Assembly: GCA_009704225.1 (NCBI GenBank)
Contig: WLEN01000015.1
Span: 1-10,749 of the forward strand
DNA: 10,749 bases
Direction: 5' to 3'
Origin: Actinomycetota bacterium
GTDB taxonomy: Bacteria; Actinomycetota; Actinomycetes; Actinomycetales; Microbacteriaceae
The notes below the pieces were generated by a model. That model had not been told where the DNA came from, searched no databases, and saw only the letters and a program-made list of their open reading frames with translations. A program made the translations under genes and the position numbers. Of this stretch, positions 1 to 4,923 are shown one piece after another (the first letter of the stretch is position 1; each line of letters opens with the position of its first letter).

Positions 1-739
1 ACAGTATGTCCATCGTTTTCGCGTCCTGACCGGTTGTAATCCGCGGAGTGTTGTTCTCGATGGCATCAACCATCATGCGTGCGGCGACGTCGGCGGCCAA
101 CTGGGGGAACTTGCTCGCCGCTTCGGAACTTGCCGCGGGAACCTTCATTCCCGAGTTCTGGGCGATGTTGGTGGCTGTCGCTCCCGGAAACACAATGGTG
201 ACACCTACGTTGGTGTCAAGCAGTTCCGAACGCAGCCCCTCGGTCATGAGCTTCACGGCCGCCTTGGATGCGCCATAGATGCTTTGACCGGGAACGGGGG
301 CATAAGCGCCCATCGACGAGACATTGAGGATGTGGGCCTCGTTTCGCTTGAGCAGCCCAGGAAGGAAAGCCTTGACCAACCGAAGCGGACCGTAAAAGTT
401 GACATTCATCACGCGCTCGGCGTCGGCGATATCGAGATCGTTGATTGAGACGAACGGTTGAATGATGCCGGCGTTGTTGATCAGTCCATCGACTTGCCCC
501 AGTGCCTTGGTCACCGCTGCGGGTAGTGCCGCAACGGCCTTCGCATCGGTGATGTCGAGAGCGTGGGTGGAAATCTTTCCGCCAAGTGCCGTCACGAGTT
601 TCGCGGTTTCGGCGAGAGACTCGGCGCGCATGTCGACTGCGGCCACAGATGCCCCACGTCGAGCGAGTTCAAGGGCAAGTTCGCGGCCCATGCCGCTTCC
701 TGCCCCGGTGACGACAATGACCTTTTTCTGGACTTTCAT
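1..739 (-). CDS. Short-chain dehydrogenase/reductase, classical SDR (C-terminus outside window)
   Basis: NAD(P)(H)-dependent oxidoreductase with a Rossmann fold, probably cytosolic; the substrate cannot be told from sequence. The frame is open from the ATG at 739 to the left edge, giving 246 codons, so the gene lacks only its 3' end. Visible motifs are the dinucleotide-binding TGAGSGMG at residues 11-18, Asp36 at the end of the second strand (in this superfamily usually a preference for NAD(H)), NNAG at 88-91, and the catalytic set Asn114, Ser142, Tyr155 and Lys159 (YGASK). All are present, so it should be active. The start is supported by an AGGGGAA-type ribosome binding site about 6 nt upstream on the minus strand. 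The 84 bp between it and the upstream peroxidase gene (740-823) contain no clear terminator. A weak TATGGT at 778-773 is the only -10-like candidate there, so it may be co-transcribed with the peroxidase or have its own weak promoter. Confidence 0.93.
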   Translation of the reverse strand, partial: MKVQKKVIVVTGAGSGMGRELALELARRGASVAAVDMRAESLAETAKLVTALGGKISTHALDITDAKAVAALPAAVTKALGQVDGLINNAGIIQPFVSINDLDIADAERVMNVNFYGPLRLVKAFLPGLLKRNEAHILNVSSMGAYAPVPGQSIYGASKAAVKLMTEGLRSELLDTNVGVTIVFPGATATNIAQNSGMKVPAASSEAASKFPQLAADVAARMMVDAIENNTPRITTGQDAKTMDIL

Positions 740-823
740 GACGGTTCCCCTTTGCGATGTTCGTTAAAGCTGACCATACGCCTCATTACTGAGAAATGTT
801 CCGTCGTGAGAAAAAGTAAAAGG

Positions 824-1312
824 CTATTTCGGCAAGTTCGATTCGATTGCGTCGATGATCGCGGGGTCCATCGGAACGGTCGTTGGGCGGAAGCGGAAGA
901 CTCGCAGATCTGGGGTGACCACGAACTTTTCGAAATTCCAGCGGATGTTACCAGCGCTGCCACGCTCGTCTTTCGTCTTCGTGAGCTCGGCATAGAGCGG
1001 GGACCGACTCTTGCCGTTAACCTTCACGGCGTCAAAAATCGGGAAAGTGATTCCCCATTTCGTTGCGCAGTATTCGGCGATGGCCTCGTTCGACGACAGC
1101 TCTTGGAAGAACTGGTTCGACGGGAACCCCAGAACAACGAAACCGCGGGGACCGTATTTCTGTTGAAGAGCCTCGAGATCAGCGTATTGAGGTGACAGGC
1201 CACACCGCGACGCAACATTGACGATGAGCAAGACCTTCCCGGCGTGTTCACGCAATGTGGTCTCTTTGCCATCGGCGGTCAGGACGGGGATATCGAGCAG
1301 TGAATCAGTCAT
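824..1312 (-). CDS. Thiol (cysteine) glutathione peroxidase family protein, BtuE/Gpx type
   Basis: Reduces H2O2 or organic hydroperoxides in the cytosol. Bacterial members of this type generally use thioredoxin rather than glutathione, so the physiological donor here is inferred. The 162-residue protein has the family signature around the peroxidatic Cys37 (NVASRCG), the FPSNQF segment with Gln70, and the Trp125-Asn126 pair (RWNFEKF), which completes the catalytic tetrad. Cys82 lies where yeast Gpx3 and E. coli BtuE have their resolving cysteine, so a two-cysteine mechanism is likely. Two departures from the usual FPCNQF-GGQEPGS pattern are Ser65 in place of Cys and a loop one residue shorter. 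It lacks the roughly 20-residue insertion of E. coli BtuE. The ATG lies about 6 nt after an AAGGA ribosome binding site and overlaps the stop of the upstream permease gene as ATGA, so translation is probably coupled. Confidence 0.95.
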   Translation of the reverse strand: MTDSLLDIPVLTADGKETTLREHAGKVLLIVNVASRCGLSPQYADLEALQQKYGPRGFVVLGFPSNQFFQELSSNEAIAEYCATKWGITFPIFDAVKVNGKSRSPLYAELTKTKDERGSAGNIRWNFEKFVVTPDLRVFRFRPTTVPMDPAIIDAIESNLPK

Positions 1313-2298
1313 CGGGATTCCTTCGGTCGAGAGATTTCGGTGGTGTCCAGTGCGAGGTCAGTTTCTACCGCGCGATTGTCGCGCGCCGACTGGGCGAGTA
1401 TCACACCTCCCAGAACAATACCCGCACCGACCAGTTGCACAACATTCAGTGTTTCCCCAAGGATGAGCCAGGCTGCGAGAAAGGCGAAGAGCACCTCGCT
1501 GGTTGCGACGATTCCCGACCGCGTGGCCTTGAGAATACTGATCGACCACAGTCCGAGAGTGAACGTGGTGAACGTACCGAGCGCCACGATGAACACCAAG
1601 AGGATCCAGGCAGGACCAGCTATCCCATCGGTGTCCGCCGAGAAGGGAACAATTCGCGTGAAGATGGCGGGGTCGACATTCCACCATCCGCTGAACAACG
1701 CCCAGAAAACGCTCGCAACCGCCATTCCCCAGAAGCCGACAGCCATCGGGTGTCGCACACCGGTCTGTCGCTCGCCGAGGACAAAATAGGTCGTGAGCGA
1801 CGCGGATGCCCCCAGCGCCCACAACACTCCTTCGACATTGAGAGTCGAGTTCCATACTTCGGCGACGGTTGCGAGCCCAATGAGGACCGCCGCGATGGAT
1901 ACCCAAATTCGGGACTTGACGTGTTCGCGAAAAAAGAAGTGTGCGATGAGCGCAACGAAGAGCACCGCCGTGTATTCCAGCAACAAGGCGATCCCGATGG
2001 GAAGCAGGTAAACCGCCTCTGCGTAGGTGGCTTGCAACATCGCGACGCCAATCACGCCCATGGCGATGAGGGGAACGATTTGTTTCCGGGTGATTCGAAG
2101 GGCGTGGGGGTCACGAATCAGCAAAACGGCGCCCATCAGCACCGCGGCCCCGACGACGCGAAGGAAAGTGACCTGGAACCCGTCGATTCCCGTCCCGTCC
2201 ATCAAGAGCTTGATGACGACACCGTTAACTCCAAAAATGAAGGCGGCTACCGTTGCGGCGATGTATCCGACGAGTGCGCGTGGTTTGGCTACAGCCAC
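1309..2298 (-). CDS. EamA/DMT-superfamily transporter (RhaT/YdcZ-like permease)
   Basis: Inner-membrane permease of the drug/metabolite transporter superfamily. Members export or import amino acids, metabolites or drugs, and the substrate here is unknown. The 329-residue protein has about ten hydrophobic helices in two repeated EamA halves, roughly residues 8-145 and 155-300. Helices are visible near 8-30, 42-62, 74-98, 100-120, 130-147 and on through the second half, which carries the typical E-x-x-x-A-x-x-x-A-W/L-x-x-G-E segment near residues 265-280. The tail after about residue 303 is polar and probably cytoplasmic. The start is GTG at 2298, which overlaps the end of the upstream reductase gene by 10 bp; no clear ribosome binding site is visible and there is no better start nearby, so coupled translation is likely. 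Lying between a carbonyl reductase and a peroxidase, it could move a product or thiol linked to stress metabolism, but that is only inference. Confidence 0.9.
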   Translation of the reverse strand: MAVAKPRALVGYIAATVAAFIFGVNGVVIKLLMDGTGIDGFQVTFLRVVGAAVLMGAVLLIRDPHALRITRKQIVPLIAMGVIGVAMLQATYAEAVYLLPIGIALLLEYTAVLFVALIAHFFFREHVKSRIWVSIAAVLIGLATVAEVWNSTLNVEGVLWALGASASLTTYFVLGERQTGVRHPMAVGFWGMAVASVFWALFSGWWNVDPAIFTRIVPFSADTDGIAGPAWILLVFIVALGTFTTFTLGLWSISILKATRSGIVATSEVLFAFLAAWLILGETLNVVQLVGAGIVLGGVILAQSARDNRAVETDLALDTTEISRPKESR

Positions 2299-3299
2299 TG
2301 ATCAACCAGTTGGTGGATCGCGTGTGGTTCGATGACTGCGAGTTCCTCTGCCGTCAACGGTTCGGCGTGGGCCGCCTTCAGCGAATCTTCCAGTTGCGCG
2401 ACACTACTAGCGCCGATGAGTGCGCTCGTGACTCCCGGGTGTCGCATCGTCCACGTCAACGCCATCTGCGCGAGTGTCTGCCCGCGCCCAAGGGCGATGT
2501 CGTTGAGTGCGTGTGCATGACCGAGATACTCGTCGTTGATGCGCTTTTCGTCAATCCAATTCGCGGTGCGCACGCGCGAGTCTGAGGGGATCCCATTCAG
2601 ATAGCGATCGGTGGCGAGGCCCTGGGCGAGCGGTGAATAGACGATTCCGCCGACACCGAGTTCGACCAGCGCATCGAACAACCCAGCCTCTGGGCGGCGG
2701 TCGAATAAGTTGTATCGCGGTTGGTGAATGAGAAGCGTGACGCCCATGTCTTTGAGAACCGCATGGGCGCGGCGAGTTTGTTCCTCGTCGTAGTTCGAGA
2801 TTCCGACGTACAACGCTTTGCCCGAGTGAATCGAGTGCGCGAGGGCTCCCATCGTCTCTTCCAATGGGGTGTCGGGGTCGAATCGGTGGGAGTAAAAGAT
2901 GTCGACGTAATCGAGTCCCATCCGTGAAAGGCTCTGATCGAGCGAGGCGAGCAGGTACTTGCGCGAACCCCACTCGCCGTATGGGCCCTCCCACATGTCG
3001 AAGCCAGCCTTGGACGAAATGATGAGTTCGTCCCGATAGGGGCGCAAATCACTCGCGAGAATCTCGCCAAAATTTCGTTCGGCGGATCCGGGCGGCGGCC
3101 CGTAGTTGTTGGCGAGGTCGATGTGAGTGACACCGAGGTCGAACGCGCGAAGCACGATGTCCCGTTGTACCGAGCGGTCTCGGTCGTCGCCAAAATTGTT
3201 CCAGAGACCTAAGGAAATTCGGGGAAGCAGGAGTCCGCTTCGACCACATCGTCGGTAGGGAATGGAATCGTAACGATTCGTTGCTGCGTCATACGTCAT
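2289..3299 (-). CDS. Aldo/keto reductase, YghZ/Gpr type (L-glyceraldehyde 3-phosphate reductase-like, AKR14)
   Basis: NADPH-dependent reductase of small aldehydes and ketones, cytosolic. The closest recognised type is E. coli YghZ (Gpr), which reduces L-glyceraldehyde 3-phosphate and methylglyoxal. The 336 residues cover a full (alpha/beta)8 barrel. The AKR catalytic tetrad is complete: Asp61, Tyr66 (in ANNYGPPPGSAE), Lys97 (ISSKAG) and His138 (FYSHR). Strong YghZ-like blocks include the GSRKYLLASLDQSL stretch at 111-124, SGKALYVGISNY near 158-169, SPLAQGL near 222-228, and the cofactor-binding SALIGAS near 291-297. The ATG at 3299 is the only good start, with no ribosome binding site in front of it; a TAGGCT hexamer sits exactly 6 nt upstream, fitting a leaderless mRNA. 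It is the first gene of the leftward cluster and divergent from msrA by 34 bp. Confidence in the family is high; the exact substrate is inferred. Confidence 0.94.
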   Translation of the reverse strand: MTYDAATNRYDSIPYRRCGRSGLLLPRISLGLWNNFGDDRDRSVQRDIVLRAFDLGVTHIDLANNYGPPPGSAERNFGEILASDLRPYRDELIISSKAGFDMWEGPYGEWGSRKYLLASLDQSLSRMGLDYVDIFYSHRFDPDTPLEETMGALAHSIHSGKALYVGISNYDEEQTRRAHAVLKDMGVTLLIHQPRYNLFDRRPEAGLFDALVELGVGGIVYSPLAQGLATDRYLNGIPSDSRVRTANWIDEKRINDEYLGHAHALNDIALGRGQTLAQMALTWTMRHPGVTSALIGASSVAQLEDSLKAAHAEPLTAEELAVIEPHAIHQLVDQWL

Positions 3300-3305
3300 G
3301 TTTAC

Positions 3306-3311
3306 AGCCTA
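3306..3311 (-). promoter_or_regulatory. Putative -10 box (TAGGCT) for a leaderless aldo/keto reductase mRNA
   Basis: On the minus strand TAGGCT lies exactly 6 nt before the ATG at 3299, so transcription from a standard distance would begin at the A of the start codon. No ribosome binding site is present. A weak -35 candidate, TTCCGA at 3334-3329 with a 17-bp spacer, would overlap the first codon of msrA. The assignment rests on geometry only. Confidence 0.55.
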
Positions 3312-3321
3312 GCCTCGCGCC

Positions 3322-3327
3322 TAGACT
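3322..3327 (+). promoter_or_regulatory. Putative -10 box (TAGACT) for a leaderless msrA mRNA
   Basis: TAGACT lies exactly 6 nt before the msrA ATG at 3334, placing a predicted transcription start on that A. No Shine-Dalgarno sequence is visible. TTTACA at 3301-3306 resembles a -35 box but with a short 15-bp spacer, and it overlaps the divergent promoter. The two promoters probably cannot be used at the same moment, which is inference. Confidence 0.55.
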
Positions 3328-3333
3328 GTCGGA

Positions 3334-3858
3334 ATGATGACGTTCTATGTGGCCGGTGGTTGTTTCTGGTGTCTCGACGCGGCATACCGCGTGCTTCGCG
3401 GTGTGAATTCGGTGGTGTCGGGGTATGCGGGCGGGCACGTCGATTCACCAAGTTACGAGGCGGTCTGCACGGGTTCAACGGGTCATGCCGAAGTAGTCGC
3501 CGTCACGTTCGATGAGACGGTCATCCCCGCCGACGTCATTCTCGACGCCTTTTTCACCATGCACGACCCGCGCCAGTTGAACCGTCAGGGAAATGATGTG
3601 GGTACCCAATATCGTTCGGTGATGTTCCCGACTGACTCGGATCAACGAGTATTGTTCGAAGCCGCGCGCGACCGTGCGAACGAAACCTGGGGCGGTGGCG
3701 TTGTAACGACGATCGACGACTTCACCGAGTTTTTCCCGGCCGAGGACTATCACCAAGATTTCTTCGCCAACAACCCGACACAGGGTTATTGCCTCGCGGT
3801 GGCGGTCCCCAAGGTGAACAAAGTGCGCGCCGGGTTCGCGCAGTACCTCATCGTTTAG
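3334..3858 (+). CDS. msrA: Peptide-methionine (S)-S-oxide reductase MsrA
   Basis: Repairs oxidised methionine by reducing the S-epimer of methionine sulfoxide, in free or protein-bound form, with thioredoxin as usual donor; cytosolic. The 174-residue length fits a complete MsrA domain. The catalytic motif GGCFWC is at residues 8-13, with nucleophilic Cys10 and a possible resolving Cys13. Asp15 stands where many MsrA proteins have a glutamate. Other family blocks are GYAGG (30-34), the TGHAEVV segment (49-55), HDPRQLNRQGNDVGTQYRS (77-95) and EDYHQDFF near 137-144. A third cysteine, Cys153 in GYC, is placed to take part in recycling. The sequence begins ATGATG; the first ATG (3334) is chosen because a -10-like hexamer stands 6 nt before it. 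No msrB is fused or adjacent. It diverges from the leftward redox gene cluster, so shared regulation is possible. Confidence 0.97.
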   Translation: MMTFYVAGGCFWCLDAAYRVLRGVNSVVSGYAGGHVDSPSYEAVCTGSTGHAEVVAVTFDETVIPADVILDAFFTMHDPRQLNRQGNDVGTQYRSVMFPTDSDQRVLFEAARDRANETWGGGVVTTIDDFTEFFPAEDYHQDFFANNPTQGYCLAVAVPKVNKVRAGFAQYLIV

Positions 3859-3873
3859 CGTTTCCACACATCA

Positions 3874-3910
3874 CCCGCCGCGCACGTTCTCCACCGGGCG
3901 GGGGTTCTTT
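3874..3910 (+). terminator. Possible intrinsic terminator after msrA
   Basis: CCCGCC at 3874-3879 can pair with GGCGGG at 3897-3902 to give a 6-bp all-GC stem, followed by GG and TTCTTT at 3905-3910. It begins 15 nt after the msrA stop codon. The 17-nt loop is long and the T-tract is interrupted, so this is a weak call. The rest of the 143-bp gap up to ssb contains no gene and no promoter that I can pick out with confidence. Confidence 0.35.
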
Positions 3911-3965
3911 GCTGTGCGCTGACGGCGTTTGGGCCATCCTCGTTGCAGGCGCCGGTCGCAGGTTG

Positions 3966-3983
3966 GGACGGCCGGCGCCGTCC
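3966..3983 (+). promoter_or_regulatory. Perfect 7-bp inverted repeat (hairpin) in the ssb leader
   Basis: GGACGGC at 3966-3972 and GCCGTCC at 3977-3983 are exact inverted repeats around a CGGC tetraloop (3973-3976). The structure ends 7 nt before the AAAGGAG ribosome binding site (3991-3997) of ssb. It has no T-tract and so is not a typical terminator. It could be an RNA stem that affects ribosome access or mRNA stability, or a DNA-binding site. Confidence 0.5.
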
Positions 3984-4001
3984 ACACAACAAAGGAGACA
4001 C

Positions 4002-4436
4002 ATGAGCGACACCCTCACCATCACCGGGCTCATTGCAACGACGCCTCGGCACGTTGTCACGAGCGAAGGACTTCCGATCACGAGCTTCCGGCTAGCGTCA
4101 TCACAGCGACGATTCGACAAGGCGACCTCGGCGTGGGTCGACGCGTCGACCAACTGGTACACCGTCACGGCGTTTCGCCAACTCGCTATCAACGCGGTGC
4201 CTTCGCTGTCTAAAGGAGACCGCATCGCCGTGACCGGCCGCTTGCGTGTTCGCGACTGGCAGACCGACGATCGAACGGGAACCAATGTCGAAATCGAGGC
4301 CGAAACGCTCGGGCACGACTTGTTTTGGGGGACCGCGGTGTTCACACGATTGGTCACCCTCGGCAGCGACTCGTCGACAACCCAATCGGAAAGCGACGCC
4401 GAACCCAGCCCCACCGAAGCGGTCGCGGTGGTCTGA
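4002..4436 (+). CDS. Single-stranded DNA-binding protein, SsbB-like OB-fold protein
   Basis: Binds single-stranded DNA through an OB fold, probably as a tetramer; in actinobacteria such second SSBs (SsbB) are linked to recombination or chromosome segregation rather than being the main replication SSB. The 144-residue protein has the OB fold at about residues 4-112, with conserved blocks TSFRLASSQRRFD (27-39), Trp45, NWYTVTAFRQLA (51-62) with aromatic contacts Trp52 and Phe58, and a VTGRLRVRDW-type strand after residue 80. The C-terminal tail is short and acidic but ends in hydrophobic residues (EAVAVV) and lacks the DDDIPF-like tip by which primary SSBs recruit partners. The start at 4002 is chosen over the longer in-frame ATG at 3789 because it has an AAAGGAG ribosome binding site and the family's N-terminus. 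It sits directly upstream of a lipoprotein gene and ettA, the same neighbour relation as Rv2478c and Rv2477c in M. tuberculosis (from memory). Confidence 0.92.
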   Translation: MSDTLTITGLIATTPRHVVTSEGLPITSFRLASSQRRFDKATSAWVDASTNWYTVTAFRQLAINAVPSLSKGDRIAVTGRLRVRDWQTDDRTGTNVEIEAETLGHDLFWGTAVFTRLVTLGSDSSTTQSESDAEPSPTEAVAVV

Positions 4437-4456
4437 CTCAACTACCCCTGCTGACC

Positions 4457-4462
4457 TAGAAT
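4457..4462 (+). promoter_or_regulatory. Putative -10 box (TAGAAT) for a leaderless lipoprotein-ettA mRNA
   Basis: TAGAAT is exactly 6 nt before the ATG at 4469, so transcription would begin at the start codon. A -35-like CTGACT at 4433-4438 with an 18-bp spacer overlaps the ssb stop codon. The G-run between hexamer and ATG touches the start codon too closely to act as a normal ribosome binding site. This would give the lipoprotein, ettA and the following gene a promoter separate from ssb. Confidence 0.6.
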
Positions 4463-4468
4463 GGGGGA

Positions 4469-4918
4469 ATGACCGCACGCACCTTCGCCCTCGCCGCGAC
4501 CGCGGTCATGTCCCTCGCTCTGGGTGGTTGTGCCCTTGGTCCAAACGCCACGCCGAATGCAACGCCGTCGTCGACGACGGCAACGGCACTCGCTTTCTTG
4601 CGGGACGGCGATGCGCAGGACAACAAAGTAATTTTCGATCAACTTCTTTCGGGTGTTGCCACCATCGATCAACAACATCCAGGGCGAGCAATGGTCGATG
4701 CGCTCGTCAGTGCGGGTTTTCGAAAGAAATCGATTCAGGTAACTGAAGACCTTACGAAAACAAACATCCCGGCAGATTCCGTGATTGTGTCCGTTCGAAT
4801 AGATCGTTCGTGCCTCATCGGTCAACGAACCATTGACAGAGAGTATTTCTCGTCAATCGAAAGTGCTCTCAAAACCGGCGGCTGCCTCATTGGTACCACC
4901 CGAACAATCGACTGGTAA
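4469..4918 (+). CDS. Small secreted lipoprotein, resembles DUF6993 of Microbacteriaceae
   Basis: Function unknown. The 149-residue protein begins with a short signal peptide (Arg4, then a hydrophobic stretch at 5-20) ending in a lipobox-like LGGC, so Cys21 is the predicted lipidation site and the mature protein should sit on the outer face of the membrane. A Thr/Pro/Ala/Ser-rich linker follows at 22-40, then a compact domain at about 43-149. Two matching CLIG motifs, Cys115 and Cys139, probably form a disulfide in the extracellular domain, and the protein ends in a TRTIDW tail. From memory, the pattern of a DALV-AGF block, two Cys-Leu-(Ile/Val)-Gly motifs and a terminal IDW matches the DUF6993 family found in Microbacteriaceae; this was not searched. 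Its stop codon is 5 bp before ettA, so the two are probably co-transcribed. The link between an exported protein and a ribosomal factor may be only positional. Confidence 0.85.
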   Translation: MTARTFALAATAVMSLALGGCALGPNATPNATPSSTTATALAFLRDGDAQDNKVIFDQLLSGVATIDQQHPGRAMVDALVSAGFRKKSIQVTEDLTKTNIPADSVIVSVRIDRSCLIGQRTIDREYFSSIESALKTGGCLIGTTRTIDW

Positions 4919-4923
4919 AGACT

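Noticed and set aside
782..793. Small inverted repeat CTCA-TTAC-TGAG upstream of the SDR gene as an operator
   Set aside because: The arms are only 4 bp, which is expected by chance at this length, and there is no adjacent convincing promoter.
563..1195. Plus-strand open frame of 210 codons across the SDR and peroxidase genes
   Set aside because: It is antisense to two genes with complete family motifs, crosses the gap between them, and shows no domain or plausible ribosome binding site.
1255..2301. Long plus-strand open frame (348 codons) fully antisense to the EamA permease gene
   Set aside because: Its translation is highly polar with no recognisable domain, while the opposite strand encodes a clear ten-helix permease. 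Codon bias with GC-rich third positions often leaves such antisense frames open.
3789..4001. N-terminal extension of the SSB protein from an upstream in-frame ATG
   Set aside because: It would begin inside msrA, the extra 71 residues look unlike protein of this family, and the ATG at 4002 has a strong AAAGGAG site and the conserved N-terminus.
4442..4825. Minus-strand open frame antisense to the lipoprotein gene
   Set aside because: The plus strand has a signal peptide, lipobox and paired cysteine motifs in a tight operon; the antisense product shows nothing recognisable.
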